DNA of 64,000 nt, taken from the NCBI RefSeq assembly GCF_007565055.1, contig NC_044554.1, forward strand, positions 50,069,176 to 50,133,175, in the 5' to 3' direction. The position numbers were made by a program, and so were the translations under genes. This DNA comes from Rhinopithecus roxellana. Lineage: Eukaryota > Chordata > Mammalia > Primates > Cercopithecidae. Shown piece by piece: positions 24,551 to 36,389 of the stretch. The notes below the pieces were generated by a model. The model was not told the origin of the DNA. It ran no database searches and worked only from the letters and a program-made list of their open reading frames with translations. Position 1 is the first letter of the stretch. The number at the start of each line of letters is the position of its first letter.

Positions 24551-25571
24551 AGTATTGTTTTTCACAGTTAAAAATCTCTGCAATGGATATTCTTGTACTT
24601 AAGGTGTTAGATGTCTAACTATTTTCCTGGATCAAATTCTTTGAAGGGAATTTGCCAAGTCAGAAGATATTTGCTTTTTTATGACTTCATGTACATATAG
24701 CAAATTGCTCTACAGAAATACACACCCTACTGTCTCATAGGCCATCAGCAGTAGGCATTAGCATTTTAAAAAATCATTAACAATTTATTTATACCAGTAG
24801 CACTTACTAACTGGGTGCCCAGGTTGACTCAACTGTAAAACATGATCTAGGTCTTGGGCTGTTGTAAAGATTAAACATATACCTCATACATGTCTATCAT
24901 AAACTAAATATACAGTACATTTTATTTTTAAAATGATAAATTATTTTTAAAATGAACCACCTGCCTGTCTCTCAGGTTGGTGGGGAGGATTATATTAGAC
25001 AATATATATAAAAACACACAGAAGTGGTATGTAAGTAGAGTATAATTGTTAAGTATTATTATCCTTTCTCCCAGTAAAGGCCTCTGAAATGTGAAAGTAA
25101 CCTAAATCCCAAGACTCTGGCTAGGACACAGTGACAGCAAGCAAATCACGTGGACAGCATCTGAGCTTCGGGGCAGGTGGTCTGATTGACCCATTACTGA
25201 AGAAGATCAAAGAGACCAACAAAGGATTGACCTCAGGGAATTTACTTCTCCTTGGCCAAGCATTCAGATTTCCTTTTCATTACAGATTCAGCTGAGCATC
25301 TGCATGTAAGCAATGTATCCATAAGACTGCTGTCCTCTCTTTCCTATACGCCGTTGCTGTGGCTAAGTGATTTTCTACTAGCCCCTACTCCCACTGTGTC
25401 TATATATGAATACAACAAAGGTACACAGAGGCCAGATTTCTGGTCTGCTCAAGAGCTCTGGGGATTTTGATCTCAAGCTGGCAGGGAGGAAGGACAGAGC
25501 TTTGAAAAGAATAAAGTGAGCAGAACTAGGGTGATATTGTGGGTAAAGGGATAATCTTGGATATGGAAAGG
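24551..25571. other. Intergenic interval
   Basis: AT-rich. The first 200 bp may be LINE-derived ('gaagggaatttgccaagtca'); no gene is seen. Confidence 0.4.
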
Positions 25572-25810
25572 TGAATGTAAAATTAAAAAGTTAGGTCCAG
25601 AAATTATAGGAAAACGGAGAACTTGGGTTGAATACGTGGATTGATTGTCCAGCTGTGCCTCTGCTTTTCCGTGACCTCAAGATCTTTGGGATAAAATATT
25701 GACTACATGGATAATTTTATATTAAGAACTTTATTTTTTTTCCTCCTTTCTTCTTTCTCCCTCTGATTTTTGTGTCCTGAAGTCCACCCTAGTCAGTTAA
25801 ATGAAGCCAT
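25572..25810 (+). repeat. Left arm of a long imperfect inverted repeat
   Basis: From 'tgaatgtaaaattaaaaagt' to 'aatgaagccat'. It pairs as reverse complement with 27275-27520, with several mismatches and small indels. Confidence 0.85.
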
Positions 25811-27274
25811 AGTTTTCCATTGATGTCCAGTCTAAAATACATTTGATTAAGAATATGTGTCACTAGACTTACTCCAGCTGTCCTTGTGTCTTACTTAGTT
25901 TCCTACATCTGTGCCCCAAAATAGACTCTGAACATCCTCCATGTATTGCTTTATGAAGAAAATGAGTCAAGCACGTATTCAAAACAATGACGTTCTTTTG
26001 AGTTTATGTCAGTTAGGTTATAATTTTCTGCTAGGAAGAGATGTTAAATAATTGTAGCTCAAACAACCTCCCCGCAAAAAAGTTTTTTTTTAAATTTTTT
26101 GTCACATGAAAGAAGCCCAGAGTGAGGCAGTCTTAAGCTGTTAGGAAGGCTGCAGGGCAGCTTTGGCAAGGTGGAAGTTTATTTTCCTTTCACATAAAAG
26201 CCTGAGTGTAAGTAGTTCAGGTAGCTGTAGCAGCTACATCAAAATCTAGGTCCCAGAACAACGGTCTTCTTTGCTCTCCTTGGAGTAGTAATAGCAGCCC
26301 AAGGTTGAGTGCCAGCTATCCCTCTAAGATACCAGAAAGTGGAATAGGGGAAGGGAAAAAGAATGGACACACAGTACTAAAAGATTCTTTTTAAGACTCT
26401 TAGTGAAAGTTGCACACAACACTGAACCTTACATTCCTTGATCAGAACTAAGTCAATGACAACACCTGAATGTAAGCAAATCTGAAAAAAAGCATTATCA
26501 TTTTTTTAAATTCCAAATGTCCCTGTCCAAGCTAAATTTAATTTTGGTTTATTAGAGCAGAAATTGGAGAATAGATACTGGGGGGCAGGTAGCAGATTTT
26601 TGCCATGGCAGAATATTTTACTTGTTAGATAGTGTAAAAAATAAATTAAGGATATGATAAAGTCAACTGTTTTAAGAAAAGCAGAATTTTATTCCAGGGA
26701 AAAAAATTAAATTATAAAAGGGAGTAACTGTAATTATATCTGTATGACTTTGTGGTGAACAGTTATTTATGAAGTTCTAATAATATAAACACAATTTGTT
26801 TCAACTTTTAGAATCAACTTATAGACAAGGCATGAAAATACTTGATTATGTTACTTAATAGAATGTAAATATTATCAACCTTGACAATGTAAAAGTAAAA
26901 TTGCAGATGACAAATTTATTGCATGGAAGGAAATAAAAGAAACAAAGGAAAGGTTGAGAATACCAATATCATCATATTGTGAAGTGAAGAGTCAAGAGAT
27001 ACTGTGGATTTTTAAACAATCAAAGAAGAAAGATGTAAGGATATATGAAGTGTGAATATTGCTTAGACTGAATTAATTAAGAGTGAATTAAGAGTGAATC
27101 TTATGAATAGTGATATAATTATGTGAGAGCATTGAGACTTAGTTAGAAGAAGGGATAAGTAAACTAAATAATTATCTATTAAGGCTATCCCAACAAACTC
27201 TGTCCCCCTTCCCAGGGGAGGTGACACCCCATTGTTCAATATGGGAGTGAAGAGGGTAGTTCTGTGGATTGGTG

Positions 27275-27520
27275 ATGGCTTCATTTAACTGGCTAGGGTA
27301 GACTCCAGGACATGAAAATCAGAGGAAGAAAGAGGAGAAGAAGAAAAAGAATAAGGCTCTTAATATAAAATTTTCCATGTGGTCAATATTTTATCCCAAA
27401 GATCTTAAGGTCACACAAATGGTCAAAGCAGAGGCACATCTGGACAATCAATCCACTTATTCAACTCAAGTTCTCCATTATTCTATAATTTTTGGACCTA
27501 ACTTTTTAATTTTACATTCA
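27275..27520 (-). repeat. Right arm of the long imperfect inverted repeat
   Basis: From 'atggcttcattt' to 'actttttaattttacattca', the reverse complement of the arm at 25.57 kb. The 1.46 kb between the arms is AT-rich with no gene recognised. Confidence 0.85.
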
Positions 27521-28590
27521 TCCTCTTAGACAGCTAAGAGGATGTCACTGTGATCTAATTAGATAATATAAAAGGCATACTATAGAGGTAGAGATAAACA
27601 CATGAATAAATGAATAGTATTTAATGCAGGAGAATTCCTCTTGTTCAAGCATTCATAGCGGATTAAGCCAGGTTAATGTAACAAATCATTTGAACCACCC
27701 GAAATTACAAAATGACCTTCCAATTATCATTTGTCTTCCTACATGTCTCCATTCCAGGAAAATAACGTGCTGGCTGAAGAGCCCACATCCAGAATCTGTG
27801 GAAATCATATTTTTCATTATTGAATTTTAAATTTATAAATTGACAGTCTAGTTTATACAGCAACCTTTTCTTTCAGCTTGAATAGACCATGAGAAACTGA
27901 TCAAGTGAGGAAAATTGCTTAACAACTTTAGGGCTCATTACTTTCACCCACAAATGTAATGAGTTGACCTTAATGAACCATGAAGACCTTTCATTGTGGA
28001 AATGAATGAATCTATGGACTCATGGTGAGCCGGAACGATTTACCTAGACCAATGCTTCCTAATACAATCAACCAAAGAGATGATTGTATTTTTTATGTAA
28101 ATATAATTCAAGGGCTCCCAGATGATAATTGTTTTACTTATTCAGTCTAGAAAAACAGTGGCTAATGCTTTGTAATAATGTCCTGTGTTAAGAGCCAAGT
28201 GCCCTTCTGCCTGTAGGCCCTGTTGATGAGTGCCACTCCTTTAATGAGATTCTCATCATGACTCATCCTCCCTGTGTCTGCCACTCTGCCTTCAGTTGGA
28301 GCCGGCTCCCAAGGTTCTCTCCCTTTGCCTACGTGGTCAGTCTCACTTGTGCCAACTGCTTTCTTTCTGTTCCTTTTTTTTTCTTTTTCTTTTTTCTTTT
28401 TAAATTCTTTTCTGTCTATGTTTGGCACATTCAGATGACATTTTTTCTGGTCATATGTGTCCCAGAGGTTACAAACTTACTTATCTATCCTTTGCACATC
28501 TCATGAATTCTGCCCGTGTCTCACAAGCTATTTGCCTCTGCACTTAGTTTCTTCACCCTCCTTATTTGCTTTCTTATCTCTGTAACAGAT

Positions 28591-29086
28591 TCTAACACCG
28601 CAGGATGGGCCCTGGTGGGTGATGGGGGACTGATGTGCTTTTGGCCATCTCTACCATCCTCTCTCTGCTTGTCATTCTTTGAGGTCTTTGCCTTTAATGT
28701 CTACAGACTCCTTGAAATCTATGACTTAACAGTCTCTGTTGACCTATTTTGGCATCCAAGGATGATTCAGTAACCGATACATATTCTTTTCTCTTTCCTT
28801 AATCCTTATCTTCTGATCCTTTACTTTTTCCATTATCCCAATTAACCACACCCAGAGCCAGTGCACTGGACCCCCATCCTGGCTGTTTTGAATTGGTTGT
28901 TTTGAGCCATCCTGTTGGTCGCACCCAGTCTCATCTGTATTGTGGATCCCATTATGCAGTTTATGTCTGCTGTGCTGTAAACACTGTTCTCTTGTTTTCT
29001 CAGTGTTTTCCTAGATTCACATCCTTGCCCTATCTAAACTATGATTTTTCTTTTTGGATACTAAAATTTCTACTTTTCTCTACCAC
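28591..29086 (+). repeat. Duplicated block, order b-a
   Basis: Block b (28592-28795, 'aacaccgcaggatgggccc' onward) is followed by block a (28828-29086, 'ttccattatcccaattaa' to 'ctctacca'). Both recur in the same orientation but swapped order at 30.48-30.96 kb. Confidence 0.9.
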
Positions 29087-29099
29087 CGAGAGCTTTGGA

Positions 29100-29290
29100 G
29101 TCAGACTCCTGGCTTGGTAGCTTGGCTCAAATACTAATCTTGTTGACCATGGGCAGAATCATTGAACTCATCTCTGCCTCATCTTTCTTATCTGTGGGGT
29201 AGAGGTGATAACATAAGCACCTACAGCATAGGGCCTTTGTCAGGATAAAGTTGAATTAAACACACACAACACTAAGAACAGTGCCTGGGG
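29100..29290 (+). repeat. MIR SINE
   Basis: 'ggcttggtagcttggctcaaat', 'gaccatgggcagaatcattgaa' (MIR 'gggcaagtcact' region) and 'cctcatctttcttatctgtg' follow MIR order. Confidence 0.8.
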
Positions 29291-29394
29291 AACAAGAAGA
29301 ATTAATAGATTTCAGAGAAACTGCAGTGTCTCTGCACAGTTGCGATGCAAATCCCTGCTGCTCTTGCTCTATGATGGGAAATAATACAGTGTGT

Positions 29395-29625
29395 AGATTA
29401 AACATGTGAGCTTTGTAGTCAGTCAGCATTAGATTGGACCCAGATGCTGCCTGTGTGGTGTGACTCTGGGCAAGTAATTTAGTCTCTCCAAGCTTCAATG
29501 CCTTCATTTGTTAAGTGGGACAAATAACAACTGCCTCTCAGGATTATGTAGCTTTATTTTAAGGGTGATAATGTTAAAAACAACTAGATGGCACCTGGAC
29601 ACAGCAAGTATTCATGATATAATAT
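29395..29625 (+). repeat. MIR SINE, second copy
   Basis: 'gactctgggcaagtaattta' then 'caatgccttcatttgttaag' are MIR core and downstream parts. It lies next to the preceding MIR copy in the same orientation. Confidence 0.85.
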
Positions 29626-29679
29626 GTTATCTGTTAAGAATAAAATAAATTATCCATCCTTTGTAACTCTTTATGCTAC

Positions 29680-29680
<1 letters not shown>

Positions 29681-29710
<30 letters not shown>

Positions 29711-29915
29711 AGGGAGTTTCTTTGTTGCCAGGCTGGGGTGCAATGTACAATGGCACGATCTCGGCTCACTGCAACCTCCACCTCCCGGCTTTAAGCGATT
29801 CTCCTGCCTCAGCCTTCCAAGTAGCTGGGATTACAGGCATGTGCCACCACGCCCAGCTAATTTTTGTATGTTTAGTAGAGATGGAGTTTCACCATGTTGG
29901 TCAGGCTGGTCTCCT
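29681..29915 (-). repeat. Alu SINE, 5' truncated
   Basis: Reverse Alu from a 25-nt T-tract. It ends at 'caggctggtctcctaa', with part of the left monomer missing. Confidence 0.92.
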
Positions 29916-30476
29916 AATTTCAAAACTGATTTGGGACTTTCTTTGTCATTTATTTTCAATTTGCACATGAAGTTTATTGTTTTTCATAGACACCTCTTTT
30001 GGTAACTCCTTACTTTCCTACATTTTTTTCCACATTTCTTCTGTCTCAACATCCTTTAGTCAGTGACAATTCAATTATAATATAGCACATCACTTTTAAC
30101 AGAGCACAGCGGGATTTTAAGCAGAGATATGAAGTAAAACTTTCTCACATCCTCACTTCTCTTCATAATATAGTCACAAATAAACATACCTGACAGGTCA
30201 AGTGATTGTTGCTGCTGGTATGACTCACTGCAATCCGTACATTTGGAATCTTAGGGTGCATGTATGAGAGAAAGTGTGCGTGTGTGTGCATGCATATATG
30301 TGTGTATGCAGGGGTGTGTGTGTGTTTGTGTTTGTGCACACATATGCTGACCTCTTGCTTCTTGAACTTGATTTTCCTTCTTTGATGTATCTTGCTCTGG
30401 GAGTGACAGCAACCAGACACCTCAGTCCTCATTCTGACTTTCCTCTGAATAGTTCCACTTTTTGCTGCCCCCAGTG

Positions 30477-30957
30477 TTTCCATTATCCCAATTAAGCACT
30501 CCCAGAGTCAGTGTACTGGACCCCCATCCTGGCTGTTTTGACTTGGTTCTTTTGAGCTATCCCTTTGGTCACATCCAGTCTCATCCCTATGGTGGATCCC
30601 ATTATGCAGTTAATGTCTGCTGTGTTGTACACGCTGTTCTCTTGTTTTCTCAGTGTTTTTCTAGATTCACATCCTTGCTCTATCTAAACCATGATTTTTC
30701 TTTTTGGATACTAAAATTTCTACTTTTCTCTACCAATGAGCTCTCCAGAACCAACACCACAGGACAGGCCCTGGTGGGTGGTGGGGGACTGATAGTGCTT
30801 TTGGCCATCTCTACCACCCTATCTCTGCTTGTCATTCTTTGAGGTCTTTGCCTTTAATGTCTACAGACCCCTTGAAATCTATGACTTAACATTCTCTGTT
30901 GATCTATTTTCGCATCCAGAGATGACTCAGTAACTGATTAGTGTTCTTTTCTCGTTT
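30477..30957 (+). repeat. Duplicated block, order a-b
   Basis: Block a (30477-30735, the same 259-bp length as its partner) is followed by block b (30751-30957). Similarity is high over both blocks, with scattered substitutions. Short open frames here repeat those at 28.6-29.1 kb and have no known domain. Confidence 0.9.
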
Positions 30958-31962
30958 TTCTTTCTCTGGCCTTTATTTATGAGGACAGGCTATCTATTGA
31001 GTAACCCTTTAGGATCTTAAATCTTACACCACATGGGACAAAAACTGCATGCCTTTGTCTCACAAGACAGGTCTTTCTCGACATTTTAAAAAATTTTCCA
31101 GCATGTTCAATCCACATAGTATCACTCTTTCTGGGATCATCCATTCACATCATTCCTTCTTTTCCTTTCCTCACATTCTGACTGCTTTTTGGTGCTATTC
31201 TCAATGGGTATTTACTATAGACTTAAGCAAAGGAATTGGAGTTTGAGCCTAATGTTCTGAATTCTCTTATTTACCTGCTCAAATAAGTAAAGTGGAGTGC
31301 AAGTTGGACTCCTAATTGGTGGTTCTCAATAAACAGTCTAAAAATACATGTACCTCAAAAATATAAACACTGTAGATCAAAGATTATCTTGACACTTCTC
31401 TTTCTTGCTCTCTTTTCCAGAAATAACCATTATTATCAACCTTGTGTGCCTTTTCCGGTCCCTTTTCTCTCTATGTATTTGCATTCTCTACTAAAATAAA
31501 CTTCATGGAAATGGATAGTTGGTACCCCATTACTCTTGGTTGAATGAATGAATGTGTATCTGTGTGTATGTGTGTGTGGGCACAAATACATGTCTATCTA
31601 TCTATCTACCTACCTACGTATATGCTAACTGCTTTGTGTATGTTTTGAATGTGTTTTCATATAAACCATATCGCTTTGTACATATTACTTGGCAACTTAC
31701 TTTTTTACTGAACAACATACCTTGGGGATATTTCCATGTTACCACATCTTGTTCTTTTTCGTTCATTTTAACTGTTGTTAAAATGTATGTTATGGATATT
31801 TATCTGTCCACTTCTCTACTGATGGATATTTACATATTGCCTCTATTTTGTCCTTTATAAGGCTATAACAGAAATCCTGGCAAAATTTTTTGCCCACATA
31901 TGCATGTATTTTTATGGAATTGTTTCTGAGAAGTAATTTGTTGAGTCGAATATTATGTGCAG

Positions 31963-32280
31963 CTTTTTTTTTCTTTTTTGAGATGGAGTCTTGCACTGTT
32001 GCCAGGTTGGAGTGACATGATCTCATCTCACTGCAACCTCCACCTCCCAGGTTAAAGCAACTCTCCTGCCTCAGCCTCCCAAGTAGCTGGGACTACAGGC
32101 ACGCACCACAACGCCCAGCTAATGTTTGTACTGTTTTTTTTTTTTTTTTTTTTTTTTTTGTAAGTAGAGATGGAGTTTCATTATGTTGACCAGGATTGTC
32201 TCGATCTCTTGACCTCGTGATCTGCCCGCCTTGGCTTCCTAAAGTGTTGAGATTACAGGCGTGAGCCACAGCACCCGGCC
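31963..32280 (-). repeat. Alu SINE with short target-site duplication
   Basis: Complete reverse Alu, flanked by ATGTGCAG on both sides (just before 31963 and at 32281). It has a long internal T run (32135-32159) and is inserted into an older LINE-like sequence. Confidence 0.9.
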
Positions 32281-33985
32281 ATGTGCAGTTTTAATAAACA
32301 TTGCCAAATTACCCTCCACAAAGACTGTTGCAGTTTATTTTCCAGCTGTGCATGAGAGCATGTTATTCCCCTACATGCTTGCCAACATCAGATATTATTG
32401 AGTCTTTTAATTATGCCAGTCTGATGGGTGAAATGGTGGGTTTTTTAAAGTATTACATTCAACTGATCATTAGATCTAGCCTCTGTCTATATGTATGTTG
32501 GCCTTCCTCAGTGCAGGTCTATCTTTTATGCATTTTCTTTTCTTTTCCTATTTCAGAGGAAAAATGTTCCCCTTTCTCGATGCCCAAGAATTAATCCACA
32601 TGCCTCTTTGTTTCTCAAATATCTTCTTTCTTTAGCATCTTCAATTTTCCTGTCTTTATATAGTTCTTCCTCTTGGCTTTCTATATAATCAGACTGTAAA
32701 TATGTTGGAATAAAAGACCGTATTCAACTCTACCATTCCGTTTAACCTCTCCCTTGCTCGCTCTGCTCCTAAACTTGTCAAATGAGTGCTCTGAATCTGG
32801 TACTCTCACCTCCTCTAGTCAACGACATCAGTGAGGTCATTCAGTCCTAATTTTACTGAATTTTTAAAGTTCTTTTAAGTCCTGCTGCCAGCTCTTTGTA
32901 CCCACAGTCTTCTCTGAACTTCCAAGATACCATCCCATTTCTTGTCTTCCCTCTAGAACTACTTTCTTAATTTCTTAAGCTTACTTTTCCCCTCCTTTTA
33001 CCTATAAGCGTGAATGTTCAACAATTTTTATTTTTGGACCTTTGTTCCTTTTTCTTCACTTGTTGCTTTGGAGATCTCATCCATTCCAAACATTTCAACT
33101 ATTTTCTCTCGGCAGATGACCCCCAAAGTCAGTATTTCTAGTCCTGGTGTTTCATTGAAAATCCAGTCTTTCACTTGCAATTTTCTGATTGAATTGGACT
33201 CAATGTGACTTCAAGGTCAGAACACCAAATGACATTTAGTATCTTCCTCTCTCTCAAACTGAATTCTGTGATGTTATCAACTTTTTTTTTTTTTTTTGTA
33301 TGTAATGAGAAAGAGAACATCTTATTTTCCAAGTAGCGAATTCTCCTTGGATAGAGACTAATTTTGTCTACTGAATACTTTGATGAGTCACTTTTGATGT
33401 AGGGGAATAGGTGAGAGGGCAACTTCAGGAAGGACTGAGCTTGTATAGAAAGACGTGGCTATGCAACTGCTTTCCAAGCGGGGCTGATCTGCTGTTACAC
33501 TTTTGTTTCGCTGGATACGCTGTCAAGAGCTGAATTGTCTGGGGCTATAATGAGGATGGTAGTGGCTGTGGAAAGAAAGAGGAGGAAAAAGGTAGCTGGC
33601 AACCAGAATGGAAATTTGGCAGAAGAACAGACATGTTTAAGAGGGATTTTATGAGGCTCTGCCCTGCTCCACTGCATGCATGATATACTTGCTTACTTAT
33701 CTCTGGAAAATCTTCAGCACAAAACCTTTTCCTACTGATTGATTGTGATTAATTGTGGTTAATTAGTTATTGACACTCTCTTGCTTAAATTTTCTCAGTG
33801 GTTTTCTATTGTTCGAACACTGTATTAAAAATAATTCTTTCTTTTAGAGCTTTATTAAAATGTACTTGACAAACAATAGACATCTTAAAAATGTACAATT
33901 TGATAAGCTTTGACATATGCAAATACCTGGGAAACCATCATAAAAATTAATATAAGGAACTTACACATCACCTCCAAAAGTTTTA
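32281..33985. other. Intergenic interval, partly old LINE-like
   Basis: AT/pyrimidine-rich, with no gene recognised. Confidence 0.4.
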
Positions 33986-33994
33986 TTGTGGCCT

Positions 33995-34479
33995 GCCATT
34001 TATTTATTTATTTATTTAAATTTCAACTTTTATTTTAGATACAGGCAGAACATGCGCAGATTTGTTACATGGGAATATTGCCTAATACTGAGGTTTGTAC
34101 TGAGGTTTGAAGTACAAATCCTGTCACCCAGGTACAGAAGATAGTACCCAATAGGTAGTTTTTCAAAACACATTCCCTTCTCTCTCTCCCCCTTCTGGTA
34201 GTTCACAATGTCTATTGTTCCATTGTTTATATCCATGTATGCTCAATGTTTAGTTCCCACATTTAAGTGAGAATATGCGATATTTGGTTTTCTGTTCCTG
34301 GATTAATTTGCTTAGGATTATGGCCTCCAACTGCATCCATTTTGCTGCAAAGAACATAATTTCATTCTTTCTTATGGCTGCACACCATTCCATGGTGTAT
34401 ATGTACCATATTTTCTTGATCCAATCTACCATTGATAGGTACCTGGGTTGATTCCATGTCTTTGCTATTATGAATAGCC
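33995..34479 (-). repeat. L1 3' end (5'-truncated) with target-site duplication
   Basis: Antisense L1 3' UTR ('acaggcagaacatgcgcag') and the ORF2 C-terminus on the minus strand (YTMEWCAAIRKNE, QEQKTKYRIFSL). It is bounded by TTGTGGCCT at 33986-33994 and 34480-34488. Confidence 0.88.
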
Positions 34480-34849
34480 TTGTGGCCTTTTATAATTCCA
34501 TCCTTCTCTCCATGCTGTTCCCAGACAAACACTGATAGAGTGCTTCTTCTATTACTATAGATTTCTTTGCATTTCCTAGAATTTAATATAATGCAATTAT
34601 AAAGTATGTACTCTTTTTTGTTTCTTTACTTTTATTCATCATATTATTTTGAGATTTATCTATGTTATTTTAAATTTTATAGTTCATTCTTTTTATTGCT
34701 GACTAATTTTCCTTTGTGTGAATATACCACAATTTCATCATTTGTTCACTCATTAAAGGGCAATTGGATTTCTTCCAAGTTTTGACTATTACAAATAAAG
34801 TTGTTATGAAAATTTGTGTCTTTGTGTGGACCTGTGCCTTTGTTCTTTT

Positions 34850-35030
34850 TTTTTTTTTCTTTTTCTTTTTTTTTTCTTTTTCTTTTTTTTTTTTTTGAGA
34901 TAGAGTCCCTCTCTGTCGCTCAGGCTGGAGTGTAATGGCACAATCTCGGCTCACCGCAACCTCCACCTCCCAGGTTCAAGCAGTTCTGCCTCAGCCTCCC
35001 GAGCAACTGGGACCACTATGCACCACCAAG
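34850..35030 (-). repeat. Alu fragment
   Basis: T-rich tract, then 'gagatagagtccctctctg' through 'gcctcccgagcaactggga'. It is truncated after the right monomer. Confidence 0.85.
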
Positions 35031-36385
35031 GCAAGGTTGAGGTTTATTATTGTTATTTTGCATATGATTAGCTAATTGCTCCAGAACCATTTACTGAAAA
35101 ACTTTTCTTTCCCCAGTGAACTGCCTTTTCAGCTTCGTTGAAAGTCTGTTGTTCAAATACGTGTGGATCTACTTTCGGATTTTCTATTCTGCTCAAAATT
35201 TTTTGACATAAAATTGTTTATAGTATTCCTTTAACATTCTTTTAATACCTGTAGATTTTGTAGCAGTACCTTCTCTCTCATTCCTAATATGAGTAATTTA
35301 TGTTTTCTTTTTTCCTGATTAGTCTGCTAACACCCGATCAATTTTTGTTGTTGTTTTTTTTAATTGGTTTTGTGTTCTCCATTTCACTAATTTTTCCTGT
35401 GATATTTATCACCTTCTTTCTTTAGCTTAATTTTAGGTTTAATTTTTTCTTCTTTTTCTAGTTTATAAGGTGAAATCTGAGGTCATTGATTTGAGAACTT
35501 TCATTTTCTAGTGGCAAATACAAAAGGACCCCACTAAATCACTCCTATTTAGTGATTCACTGGAAGGACTCAAAGAATTCAAGAAGTCCACCATACTCAC
35601 AGTTTATTAGAGTGGAAATACAGATTAAAGACAGTGAAGGGAAGGGGCTCATAGAGCAGAGTTCAAGAGAGCCTAGGCATGCAGCTTCCAGTTGTGCCCA
35701 GTAGAGTTGTGCAAACAGCATTTATTTCTCTCAGCAATGATGTGTCACAGTAATGTATCACAGCATGCATAAAGTATTGACTTTCTTTTTTCTCAATATT
35801 ACTTTAGTTATTGGTGGTTTCATACAAATTTTGAATTTTTAAAACTGGAGTCATTCACCTGAGCTTTGTGTCCAGAGTTTTTATTGGAGGTTTGTCCAGA
35901 AATTTTTACAGGGGTTTGGACACATTAATACACTGTGTAGCCTAAGGTCCCTACCACAAATCATTGTTAGCATAGACTGTCTGGTATGGTCCAAACCCCC
36001 CTAGATAAACAAAGTTATTTTAATCAGGCAGGGCATTCCAAGGGTTTAAAAGTTATGATCCAAAACCTGGGGAAAAGGGAGGACCAAAACTTTTTTTGGG
36101 CAAAGTTAATCCTTTACTATACACTAATGTAAGTATTTTAGTGCTGTAAGTTCTCCTCTGTGTACTGAATTAGCTGCATTTCAAACATTTTTGATATACT
36201 GCATTTTTATCCTTATTTACTACAAAATACTCTATAATTCCTCCTTCGATTTATTCTTTGACCCATAGGTAGTTTATATACATGTATTTAGTTTCCAAGT
36301 ATTTGGAGATTTTCCAGATTTTTCTACTATTAATTTCTAATATAATCCCACTGGAGAGAGATAATGTAACTTGTGCTACTTGATT
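35031..36385 (-). repeat. Old L1 ORF2 fragments, antisense, with an LTR-like insert
   Basis: Reading the minus strand from 36385: the ORF2 linker region ('aatctccaaatacttgg'), then, after an insert (35520-36110), 'cctcagatttcaccttat', then an internal deletion to an ORF2 C-terminal piece ('gggaaagaaaagttttt'). The insert contains 'cacagtttattagagtggaa' and 'gagcctaggcatgcagc', resembling an ERV LTR that I cannot assign. Confidence 0.6.
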
Positions 36386-36389
36386 CTTT

